Assembly: GCF_040045035.1 (NCBI RefSeq)
Contig: NZ_JBDZDS010000008.1
Span: 62,001-126,000, forward strand
Reading direction: 5' to 3'
DNA from: Pseudaminobacter sp040045035
GTDB taxonomy: Bacteria > Pseudomonadota > Alphaproteobacteria > Rhizobiales > Rhizobiaceae
DNA: 64,000 bases
Shown here: positions 46,249 to 53,145 of the stretch, piece after piece
Layout: every line of letters starts with the position of its first letter
Position numbering within the stretch: the stretch's first letter is position 1
The notes under the pieces: model-generated
The model's input: the letters and a program-made list of their open reading frames with translations, nothing else
Database searches by the model: none
What the model was told of the DNA's origin: nothing
Made by a program: the position numbers and the translations under genes

Positions 46249-46306
46249 TTGACAACATAATTTCCGAAATACATGATGCATCACACAGCAAATTTCCAGA
46301 ATTTGC
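46249..46306 (+). promoter_or_regulatory. Promoter with two palindromes before the omega-aminotransferase
   Basis: TTGACA (46249-46254) and CATGAT (46272-46277) are 17 bases apart and could be a sigma-70-type promoter for the rightward gene. The 10-bp palindrome TGATGCATCA (46274-46283) overlaps the -10. A second dyad, GCAAATT-TCCAG-AATTTGC (46288-46306), lies just downstream. Both suit repression by the divergent GntR regulator. Confidence 0.5.
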
Positions 46307-46405
46307 AAGGGTGATTCCCGTCCGCGTTTCGCAGGCGGGTAGCAATCTTGCCTTGCAAGGCCAGGAATGCCTACCAGCCGTGGCGCTGAAACACAGGAAA
46401 CCAGT

Positions 46406-47776
46406 ATGGACGCCCAACCCAATTCCCCCGAAGCCCGCGATATTCGCTATCACCTCCACGCCTACACCAATATGCGTCGGCACCAGGAAGTCGGCCCGCT
46501 CATCATCGAGAAGGGCGACGGCATCTATGTCGAGGACAACACCGGCAAGCGCTACATCGAGGCGATGGCCGGCTTGTGGAGCGTTGCGGTCGGCTTCTCG
46601 GAGCCCCGGCTGGTCGAGGCCGCCACGCGGCAGATGAAGCAGCTGCCCTTCTATCACAACTTCACCCACAAGTCGCATTCGGTCGTCATCGACCTGGCTG
46701 AAAAGCTGGTGACGATGGCCCCCGTGCCGATGAGCAAGGCCTTCTTCACCAACTCCGGGTCCGAGGCCAACGACACGGCCATGAAGATGATCTGGTATCG
46801 CTCCAATGCGCTCGGCCAGCCGCAGCGCAAGAAGATCATCAGCCGCAAGCGCGGCTATCACGGCGTCACCATCGCCTCGGCCAGCCTCACCGGCCTGCCG
46901 AACAACCAGATCTCCTTCGACCTGCCGATCGCCAATGTCCTGCACACCTCCTGCCCGCACTACTGGCGCGAGGCGCTGCCGGGCGAGAGCGAGGACCAGT
47001 TCACGACGCGGCTTGCCGACGACCTGGAGAAGCTGATCCTGGCCGAGGGCCCGGAAACCGTTGCCGCCTTCATCGGCGAGCCGGTGATGGGCGCGGGCGG
47101 CGTCGTTGTGCCGCCGGCCGGTTACTGGGAGAAGATCCAGGCGGTGCTGGCCAAGTACGACATCCTGCTGGTGGCCGACGAGGTCATCTGCGGCTTCGGC
47201 CGCACCGGCGAGATGTTCGGCTCGCAGACCATGGGCATGCGGCCCGACATCATGGTCATGTCGAAGCAGCTGTCCTCGTCCTACCTGCCGATCTCGGCGC
47301 TGATGATCAACGATCGCGTGTTCGAGCCGATCGCCGACGAAAGCAACCGCATCGGCACCTTCGGTCACGGCTTCACCGCCGGCGGTCATCCGGTCGCGGC
47401 TGCGGTCGCGCTGGAAAACATCCGCCTGATCGAGGAGCGCAACCTGGTCGATAACGCTCGCGAGGTCGGCGCCTACATGCAGCAGCGCCTGCGCGAGCTG
47501 GCTTCGCACGAGCTGGTCGGCGAAGTGCGCGGCGTCGGTCTCATCGCGGCGATCGAGACGGTGGCCGACAAGGCGACCAAGGCGCCGTGGGGCCAGGTCG
47601 GTGCGCTGGGCGCGCTGGTCAACGGCCAGCTGCAGCAGAACGGCGTGATCTCCCGCGCCATGGGCGACTCGATCGCCTTCTGCCCGCCGCTCATCATCAC
47701 CAAGGCGCAGGTCGACGACATCGTCGCCGCGCTCCGCACGTCGCTCGACGCGGCGCTGGCTCAGGTCAAGGCCTGA
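46406..47776 (+). CDS. Class III omega-aminotransferase (aspartate aminotransferase fold)
   Basis: The 456-residue PLP enzyme has the class III features FFTNSGSEANDTAMKMIWYR (phosphate-binding), RKRGYHGVTIASASLTG, the cofactor-binding LLVADEVICGFGRTGEMFGS and the Schiff-base lysine K287 in MVMSKQLSSSYLPIS. The sequence type (LHAYTNMRRHQEVGPLIIEK start, GTFGHGFTAGGHPVAAAVAL) is that of pyruvate-dependent omega-transaminases acting on GABA, beta-alanine, putrescine or similar amines. AGGAAA lies 5 bases before ATG 46406. It is divergent from GntR-LhgO and closed by a strong terminator. The amino donor is not determinable from sequence. Confidence 0.9.
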   Translation: MDAQPNSPEARDIRYHLHAYTNMRRHQEVGPLIIEKGDGIYVEDNTGKRYIEAMAGLWSVAVGFSEPRLVEAATRQMKQLPFYHNFTHKSHSVVIDLAEKLVTMAPVPMSKAFFTNSGSEANDTAMKMIWYRSNALGQPQRKKIISRKRGYHGVTIASASLTGLPNNQISFDLPIANVLHTSCPHYWREALPGESEDQFTTRLADDLEKLILAEGPETVAAFIGEPVMGAGGVVVPPAGYWEKIQAVLAKYDILLVADEVICGFGRTGEMFGSQTMGMRPDIMVMSKQLSSSYLPISALMINDRVFEPIADESNRIGTFGHGFTAGGHPVAAAVALENIRLIEERNLVDNAREVGAYMQQRLRELASHELVGEVRGVGLIAAIETVADKATKAPWGQVGALGALVNGQLQQNGVISRAMGDSIAFCPPLIITKAQVDDIVAALRTSLDAALAQVKA

Positions 47777-47794
47777 TCCCAAGCCACCAACAAA

Positions 47795-47835
47795 GAACCC
47801 GGCAAGAAGGAATTCTTGCCGGGTTCATTCTTTTT
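47795..47835 (+). terminator. Intrinsic terminator after the omega-aminotransferase
   Basis: GAACCCGGCAAGAA (47795-47808) pairs perfectly with TTCTTGCCGGGTTC (47813-47826), a 14-bp stem with GGAA loop, followed by ATTCTTTTT. This is the clearest Rho-independent terminator in the window. Confidence 0.92.
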
Positions 47836-48225
47836 GGGAGGTGCGAAGGCTGCGGGATTGCATGCGGCCCAGCATGGCCAATCAGTTCTGAGGAATAGTC
47901 TTTCGGGTGTTCAGGCGAAGGGCGCGGCCACGCCAGCGCCTCGCGGCGCCGCGAGCGGTTCCAGCGCCACAGGTCGCGGCTGAGAATGCCGAGCACGGTC
48001 AGCGAGATCACGCGTGCGTCAGCCGCCGGTCGCCCACTTTTCCAAACATTTTCTCGACACTCCGAAGCGCGGCCGGACCTGGCCGCGCGCTCGTGTGTTG
48101 CGCTGCCGCTTGGCGCGGCACACGCCATCGCTTCGTCGCGATCACATCTTTTGCACTGTCGTCTTTGCGTTTGGGACATGTCGCATTCGCGTGCGCCACC
48201 CCCCGCTGTCCGATGCTCTAATCGG
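47836..48225. other. 390-bp region without a supported gene, upstream of the riboswitch
   Basis: No frame here has a ribosome-binding site plus recognisable protein features. The region should contain the promoter for the riboswitch-controlled operon. A minus-strand stretch about 47910-48015 has high-GC third positions but runs on through the strong terminator at 47795, so I do not call it a gene. Confidence 0.5.
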
Positions 48226-48411
48226 GATACTTCAGGTGCCGGCCCCGGAAACGGGTCCGGAGAATTGGGAAGCCGGTTAGAATCCGGCGCTGCCCCCGCA
48301 ACGGTGGTGGAGTGTGTCATGGCGGGAGACCACTGGGCGAAATGCCTGGGAAGGTGTCCGTGACGGTCCTGCAGGACCAACTCCTCAGCCCGGAAACCAG
48401 CCTGATGTCGT
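48226..48411 (+). promoter_or_regulatory. Cobalamin (B12) riboswitch aptamer
   Basis: All canonical pieces are present in order on the plus strand: the P1 strand TTCAGGTGCC, GGGAAGCCGG then AATCCGGCGCTG, the invariant CCCCGCAACGGT, the B12-box region GACCACTGGGCGAAATGCC, then TGGGAAGG, and the 3-prime segment CAGCCCGGAAACCAGCC. CAGG (48233-48236) can pair with CCTG (48401-48404) to close P1. It lies 140 bases upstream of the Rieske oxygenase gene on the same strand, with no other gene between. Adenosylcobalamin-type ligands normally turn such switches off. Confidence 0.93.
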
Positions 48412-48453
48412 TTGAACCCGACTGATCGCGGTGGGCGGTCAAGTGGCGGAGCG

Positions 48454-48489
48454 TTGCGCGTCGGCAGCCTTGCCTGGCTGTGAGCGCAA
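48454..48489 (+). terminator. Hairpin in the riboswitch expression platform
   Basis: TTGCGC (48454-48459) pairs with GCGCAA (48484-48489), and CAGCC (48465-48469) with GGCTG (48476-48480) inside it. The pyrimidine tract TCTTCCTCCCC follows. It lies about 40 bases past the aptamer and about 60 before the oxygenase ATG, so it could be the B12-controlled attenuator. The T-run is weak, and Rho- or initiation-based control is also possible. Confidence 0.5.
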
Positions 48490-48551
48490 TCTTCCTCCCC
48501 TGAAATCACCACCAGTTCAGTCCTTGTGCGCCAGCAAAGCGAGGACAGGAC

Positions 48552-49799
48552 ATGGATACACGCACCGAAATGCTGAGGCAGATCCGCAGCCGCCGTGACG
48601 GCTTCAGCCTTGAGCAGCCCTTCTACATCGACCCCGACTATTTCAAACTCGACATGGAGCTGATCTGGTATCGCGACTGGCTGTTTGTCGGCCACGACTG
48701 CGAGCTGCCCAAGACCGGCAGCTACATGACCGTCCAGATCGGCGATTTCCCGGTGGTGGTCGTTCGCGACCAGAACGGTGACATCCGCGCCTTCCACAAC
48801 TCCTGCCGCCATCGCGGCAGCCGCGTGTGCACCGCTCACAAGGGCACGGCGGCGAAGCTCGTCTGCCCCTATCACCAGTGGACCTACGAGCTTGACGGCC
48901 GCCTGCTGTTCGCCCGCCAGATGGGGCCGGATTTCGACGCCAGCGGCTTTGGCCTCAAGCCCGTCGCCTGCGAAAGCGTGGGCGGCTACGTCTTCATCTG
49001 TCTGGCCGACGAGCCGGCCGACTTTGCGCCGATGCGGGTTATGGTCGAACCCTACCTCCTGCCGCACCGGTTGCGCGACGCCAAGGTCGCCCACGAAACT
49101 ACCATCATCGAAAAGGGCAACTGGAAGCTGGTGTGGGAAAACAACCGCGAGTGCTACCACTGCGCCGGCAACCATCCCGAACTGTGCAAGACCTTCCCCG
49201 AGGCGCCGAACGTGACCGGCGTCAATGGCGCCGACAGCGACCCGGAGATGGTGGCGCACTGGCAGAAATGCGAGGCGGCCGGTCTGCCGAGCAAATTCCG
49301 CATCGATGCCGCCGGCCAGTACCGCGCCACGCGCACGCCGCTGCTGCGCGATGCCGTCAGCTACACCATGACCGGCAAGCGCGCAGTGCAGCGCAACCTG
49401 TCCGACAGCGTCTCGGCCGACCGTATCGGCTCGCTGCTGCTCTATCACTACCCGACGACGTGGAACCACGTGCTGGGCGACCACGCGGTTACCTTCCGCG
49501 TGCTGCCCATCAGTGCCACTGAAACGGCGGTGACGACGAAGTGGCTGGTGCACAAGGATGCGGTGGAAGGCGTCGACTACGATCTTGCCGAACTCACTCA
49601 TGTCTGGACCGAGACCAACGACCAGGACCGGCGGATCGTCGAGGAGAACGCCTTCGGCATCAAGTCGCCGGCCTACGAGCCCGGACCCTATTCGGAGGTG
49701 CATGAAGGCGGCGTGATCCAGTTCGTCGACTGGTATTGCGGCTTCATCGAGCCGCGCCTTGCCGAGGGCGAAAAGCCCTCGCTGCGCAGCGTCGCCTGA
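48552..49799 (+). CDS. Rieske non-heme iron monooxygenase, glycine betaine/proline betaine demethylase type
   Basis: The 415-residue protein matches the oxygenase component of GbcAB (glycine betaine) and Stc2 (stachydrine) N-demethylases. The Rieske ligands are in SCRHRGSRVC and VCPYHQWTYE (CxH...CxxH). The catalytic mononuclear-iron motif is ENNRECYHCAGNHPELCKTF (E-C-Y-H-x4-H). The family hydroxylates an N-methyl group, releasing formaldehyde and the demethylated amine. GAGGACAGG precedes ATG 48552. The reductase gene follows 14 bases downstream. It is the first gene after a cobalamin riboswitch. Betaine transport and flavin demethylase genes lie 5-15 kb away. Carnitine or other quaternary amines are possible alternatives. 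Confidence 0.88.
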   Translation: MDTRTEMLRQIRSRRDGFSLEQPFYIDPDYFKLDMELIWYRDWLFVGHDCELPKTGSYMTVQIGDFPVVVVRDQNGDIRAFHNSCRHRGSRVCTAHKGTAAKLVCPYHQWTYELDGRLLFARQMGPDFDASGFGLKPVACESVGGYVFICLADEPADFAPMRVMVEPYLLPHRLRDAKVAHETTIIEKGNWKLVWENNRECYHCAGNHPELCKTFPEAPNVTGVNGADSDPEMVAHWQKCEAAGLPSKFRIDAAGQYRATRTPLLRDAVSYTMTGKRAVQRNLSDSVSADRIGSLLLYHYPTTWNHVLGDHAVTFRVLPISATETAVTTKWLVHKDAVEGVDYDLAELTHVWTETNDQDRRIVEENAFGIKSPAYEPGPYSEVHEGGVIQFVDWYCGFIEPRLAEGEKPSLRSVA

Positions 49800-49813
49800 G
49801 GCGGGAGGGCGGG

Positions 49814-50929
49814 ATGAACGCCATGACCTCCATCAGCCTCTATAAGCATCTCGACCAGATGCTGCCATGGAACGACAAGCTGCAGGTGCTGGAATGCATC
49901 GGCGTGGCGGACGAGGCGCCGCAGGTGAAGACCTTCACCTTCCGCTCCGACAACCAGACCTGGTTCCGCTACCAGCCGGGCCAGTTCGTCACGCTGGAGC
50001 TGCCGGTGGGCGCGGAGCCCGTGCTACGCACCTATACGCTGTCGTCCAGCCCCTCGCGGCCCTTTTCAATCGCGGTCACCGTCAAGGCGCAGGCCGACAG
50101 CGTCGGCACGCGCTGGATGTTCGATCACCTGCGGCCGGGCATGCATGTGAAGGCCTATGGCCCGGCCGGCGACTTTTCGCTGCACAACCACCCGGCGGCT
50201 AAGTACCTGTTCATCTCGGCGGGGTCGGGTATCACGCCGATGATGTCGATGACCCGCTGGCTGAACGATTTCGCGCCTCAGACCGACGTCGCCTTCGTCA
50301 ACTGCGCGCGGCGGCCGGAAGAGATCATCTTCCGCAAGGAACTGGAACTGCTCGGCAACCAGATGCCGGGTCTCTCGCTCGGCTTCCTGGTCGAAGAGCG
50401 GTCGAGCCGCGAAAGCTGGTTCGGCCATATGGGCCGCATCGACGCCGTGCGCCTGCCGCTGCTCTCGCCCGACTTCCGCGAGCGCGAGATCTTCTGCTGC
50501 GGGCCCGACCCGTTCATGCGGGCGGTGCGTCAGATGCTTGAAGCCGCCGGCTTCGACATGGCGCGCTACCATCAGGAAAACTTCGGCGCGCCCGCTGTCG
50601 AGCTTGTGCCGCCGCCTTTCGCCGATGCGGCGCCCGGCGAGGGTGCTGCCGGAACGCCAGTCGAGGTCACGACGCCGATACGCTTCTCGATGTCGGAGGT
50701 CGATGCCGAATGCGTGGCCGGCCAGACCGTGCTGCAGACCGCGCGCGCGGCAGGCGTGCGCATTCCGGCAGCCTGCGAGTTCGGCCTGTGCGGCACCTGC
50801 AAGGTCAAGAAAGTGTCCGGCGAGGTCGAGATGAACCACAACGGCGGCATTCTCGATCACGAGATCGCCGACGGTTTTGTCCTGGCCTGCTGTTCGCGGC
50901 CGCTCTCGGCGCTCGAGATCGAGGCCTGA
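49814..50929 (+). CDS. Ferredoxin-type reductase of the Rieske oxygenase (GbcB-like)
   Basis: The 371-residue electron-transfer partner has an FAD domain (RTYTLSSSPSRPFSIAVTVK), an NAD(P)H domain (LFISAGSGITPMMSMTRWL, REIFCCGPDPFMRAVRQML) and a C-terminal plant-type [2Fe-2S] ferredoxin domain (ACEFGLCGTCKVKKVSGEVE, then LACCSRP; C-x4-C-x2-C-x29-C spacing). It passes electrons from NAD(P)H to the oxygenase. GGAGGGCGGG precedes ATG 49814. It follows the oxygenase directly, so it is expected to be under the same B12 control. This architecture equals GbcB of Pseudomonas and the Stc4-type reductases. Confidence 0.92.
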   Translation: MNAMTSISLYKHLDQMLPWNDKLQVLECIGVADEAPQVKTFTFRSDNQTWFRYQPGQFVTLELPVGAEPVLRTYTLSSSPSRPFSIAVTVKAQADSVGTRWMFDHLRPGMHVKAYGPAGDFSLHNHPAAKYLFISAGSGITPMMSMTRWLNDFAPQTDVAFVNCARRPEEIIFRKELELLGNQMPGLSLGFLVEERSSRESWFGHMGRIDAVRLPLLSPDFREREIFCCGPDPFMRAVRQMLEAAGFDMARYHQENFGAPAVELVPPPFADAAPGEGAAGTPVEVTTPIRFSMSEVDAECVAGQTVLQTARAAGVRIPAACEFGLCGTCKVKKVSGEVEMNHNGGILDHEIADGFVLACCSRPLSALEIEA

Positions 50930-50932
50930 CGC

Positions 50933-51187
50933 ATGGGATCGCAGAGACTGCCGGGCGCAGCCCCGCGCCCGAACATGCATTGGGGGCCTGCCGCCGCCGA
51001 GGCGCATCCTGCGCCCGAGGACATCCTGATCGCCTGGCTGCTCTGGCTGCCGCGCGATGCCGACATTGCCGCAGCCGCGGCCGTGGAGATCGAGCGCATC
51101 GAGCGCCGGGGGCCGCTGCCGCCCGGTCCGTTGCGGCTGCGCGAACTGCTGTTGCAGCTTGTTGAGGGGAGCGGCCTTCGGCAATGA
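50933..51187 (+). CDS. Hypothetical 84-residue protein at the end of the B12-controlled operon
   Basis: The ATG lies 3 bases after the reductase stop and the frame is followed by a hairpin, so it is placed as the third gene of the riboswitch operon. The protein has a Pro/Ala-rich N-terminus and a leucine-rich middle (DILIAWLLWLPRDADIAAAA, then LRLRELLLQLVEG), probably helical, with no signal peptide, cysteines or known motif. I do not recognise it. Its own ribosome-binding site is weak, which fits coupling. It may be an accessory factor or a chance frame; position is the main support. Confidence 0.5.
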   Translation: MGSQRLPGAAPRPNMHWGPAAAEAHPAPEDILIAWLLWLPRDADIAAAAAVEIERIERRGPLPPGPLRLRELLLQLVEGSGLRQ

Positions 51188-51202
51188 CGGCCGGAGCGAC
51201 TG

Positions 51203-51231
51203 AGCCCGGTGCGGCGCCGTCGCGCCGGGCT
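51203..51231. terminator. Hairpin between convergent operon ends
   Basis: AGCCCGG (51203-51209) pairs with CCGGGCT (51225-51231), with GCG/CGC extending the stem inside, and is followed by GTTCGCTTT on the plus strand. It separates the B12-controlled operon from the convergent SDR gene. Confidence 0.6.
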
Positions 51232-51253
51232 GTTCGCTTTCCGCCCGGTCGGC

Positions 51254-51988
51254 TTACATCGCCCAGCCGCCGTCGATGGCGTAGGCCTGACCGGTGGTAT
51301 AGCTGGCGCCGGCCAGGTAGACGGCGAGATCGGCGATCTCCTCCGGCGTGCCGAGCCGGCCCATGGGCTGGCGGGCGATGAAAGCGGCTCGCGAGGCTTC
51401 ATAATTGCCTCCGGCGCGCATGCGGCCTTCCAGCGACGGGCTCTCCACCGTGCCGGGGCAGATCGCGTTGCAGCGAATGCCCTGGCCGATATAGTCGGCG
51501 GCGACTGCCTTGGTCAGGCCGATCACCGCCGCCTTCGTGGTCGCATAGGCGAAGCGGTTCGGCACGCCTTTGATGCTGGAAGCCACCGACGACATGTTGA
51601 TGATGGAGCCGCCGCCGCGCTCGATCATGCCGGGCAGCACCGCGCGGATGGTGCGCACCATTGAGCGCACGTTGAGGTCGAAGGCGAAGTCGAGCTCCTC
51701 GTCCTTCATCTCCAGGATGGAGCCGGAATGGACGAAGCCGGCACAGTTGAAGAGAATGTCGACTGGGCCGATGTCGGATGCGATCTTGGCCACCGCCGCG
51801 TTGTCCAGCACGTCGAGCTTGCGGGTCGTGATCCCGGGTTCCTGGGCGAGCTCTGCCAGGAGCTCGTCGTTGATGTCGGTGGCCACCACCGTCGCGCCGG
51901 CACGCGCGAAGGCGAGCGCGGTTGCCCGTCCGATCCCCTGTGCGGCGGCCGTCGCCAGCACCGTCTTGCCCTGCAGATCTGTCCCCAT
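51254..51988 (-). CDS. SDR oxidoreductase, 2-keto-3-deoxy-L-fuconate dehydrogenase-like
   Basis: The 244-residue classical SDR has TAAAQGIGRATALAFARAGA (cofactor), ATDIND (NAD-type acidic residue), NCAGFVHSGSILEM, INMSSVASSIKGVPNRFAYA (catalytic Ser and Tyr), TTKAAVIGLTKAVAADYI and ICPGTVESPSLEGRMRAGG. This motif set is typical of the 2-keto-3-deoxy-L-fuconate dehydrogenase / type 2 hydroxybutyrate dehydrogenase group. AGGGAGGA precedes ATG 51988. It is divergent from a fuconolactonase-like amidohydrolase, supporting an L-fucose (or L-galactose/D-arabinose) oxidation role. The other pathway genes are missing here. Confidence 0.85.
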   Translation of the reverse strand: MGTDLQGKTVLATAAAQGIGRATALAFARAGATVVATDINDELLAELAQEPGITTRKLDVLDNAAVAKIASDIGPVDILFNCAGFVHSGSILEMKDEELDFAFDLNVRSMVRTIRAVLPGMIERGGGSIINMSSVASSIKGVPNRFAYATTKAAVIGLTKAVAADYIGQGIRCNAICPGTVESPSLEGRMRAGGNYEASRAAFIARQPMGRLGTPEEIADLAVYLAGASYTTGQAYAIDGGWAM

Positions 51989-52171
51989 TGCGATCCTCCC
52001 TGCTCCTTTTGTTCTCTCACGCCGGCTTGCGGCGCCGACAATGTATCGCCGATCTGCGGAAAGGCACGACTTTTCGTTGGGCGCGTCTTGAGCAAGAGCA
52101 TTTGATCCGTGGACGAGCGTTTCGAAATATGATGCCCTGCGCGGCGTGGTGCGAAAGGGAGGGGAGCGCCC

Positions 52172-53011
52172 ATGATCGTCGATACGCATCTGCATCTGAT
52201 AGACCTTTCGGCCCTGCGCTATCCTTGGCTGGCAGGCGCGGCGGCTCTCAACCGCGATTTCCGCTACGAGCATTACGAAACCGAGGCGCGCCGCGCCGGC
52301 ATCGCGACGGCGCTGCATATGGAGGTCGACGTCGATCCGGCAGACATCGAGGCCGAGACCGCCTATGTCCAGCGCTTGGCCGAGCAGTCCGGTAGCCTCG
52401 TGGCGGGCGCCATCGCCTCCTGCCGGCCGGAGGAAGCAGGCTTTCCGGCCTATCTCGAACGCCAGCAGGCCAACCCCTTCGTGAAGGGCTTTCGGCGGGT
52501 GCTGCATGTCGTTCCGGACGAACTGTCGGACGCAGCGCTGTTCCGGGCGAACCTGAAGCGGGTCGCCAATGCCGGGCTGACCTTCGACCTCTGCGTTCTG
52601 CCGCATCAGATACCGCGTGCAATGCAACTGGCCGACCTTGCCCCGAATGTCCGCTTCGTGCTCGACCATTGCGGCGTTCCCGACATCAAGGGCGGGCAGG
52701 AGCATCCCTGGCGGGAACACATGACGGAGATCGCCCGGCGCGATAACGTGGTGGCCAAGGTCTCGGGTGTGGTCGCCTATGCCGATCCGGCAACCTGGAC
52801 CGTGGAGACGCTAAAACCCTATGTCGAGCACACGATCGCCTGCTTCGGCTGGGATCGGGTGGTCTGGGGCAGCGACTGGCCGGTCTGCACGCTGGGCGGT
52901 GGCCTGTCGAGCTGGGTGGCGGCCACGCATGCGCTGCTGGCGGGGGCTTCAATCGAAGAGCGCACGAAACTGCTCTCCGGCAATGCCCGCCGGCTCTGGA
53001 ACCTACGCTGA
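52172..53011 (+). CDS. Amidohydrolase family 2 protein, L-fuconolactonase-like
   Basis: The 279-residue TIM-barrel hydrolase (COG3618 type) has the metal-binding start MIVDTHLHLIDLSALRYPWL, GFRRVLHVVPDEL, FDLCVLPHQIPRAMQLA, FVLDHCGVPDIKGG and WGSDWPVCTLGGGLSSW (C-terminal aspartate ligand). Characterised relatives hydrolyse L-fucono-1,4-lactone and related sugar-acid lactones. GGGAGGGGAGCGCCC precedes ATG 52172. It is divergent from the 2-keto-3-deoxy-L-fuconate dehydrogenase-like SDR over 183 bp. Together they supply two of the steps of non-phosphorylating L-fucose breakdown. Other lactones are equally possible. Confidence 0.82.
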   Translation: MIVDTHLHLIDLSALRYPWLAGAAALNRDFRYEHYETEARRAGIATALHMEVDVDPADIEAETAYVQRLAEQSGSLVAGAIASCRPEEAGFPAYLERQQANPFVKGFRRVLHVVPDELSDAALFRANLKRVANAGLTFDLCVLPHQIPRAMQLADLAPNVRFVLDHCGVPDIKGGQEHPWREHMTEIARRDNVVAKVSGVVAYADPATWTVETLKPYVEHTIACFGWDRVVWGSDWPVCTLGGGLSSWVAATHALLAGASIEERTKLLSGNARRLWNLR

Positions 53012-53096
53012 GTGCGGCATTTCTCGGCCATGCGCTGGCCTCGCGCCACGATGAAATCCGGTCTCTACATGGCTCTTCGGGCCGGCCGATGTTTGA

Positions 53097-53111
53097 GGTA
53101 TGATGCATACC
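53097..53111. promoter_or_regulatory. Candidate operator upstream of peroxiredoxin
   Basis: GGTATG (53097-53102) and CATACC (53106-53111) form a perfect 6-bp dyad around ATG. It ends 34 bases upstream of the peroxiredoxin start. The core ATGATGCAT also occurs in the palindrome before the omega-aminotransferase (46273-46281). The binding protein is unknown. Confidence 0.4.
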
Positions 53112-53145
53112 GTCTGTTTCAAGGAACGACACAGGGAGCCATGCC

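Noticed and set aside
48365..48378. 14-bp palindrome GGTCCTGCAGGACC as an operator
   Set aside because: It lies within the 3-prime part of the cobalamin aptamer and is better explained as a peripheral riboswitch stem.
47766..49703. Minus-strand open frame across the terminator, riboswitch and oxygenase gene
   Set aside because: It is antisense to the oxygenase and the aptamer and reads through a strong terminator. The stretch near 47910-48015 looks somewhat protein-like by third-position GC but has no start or end of its own.
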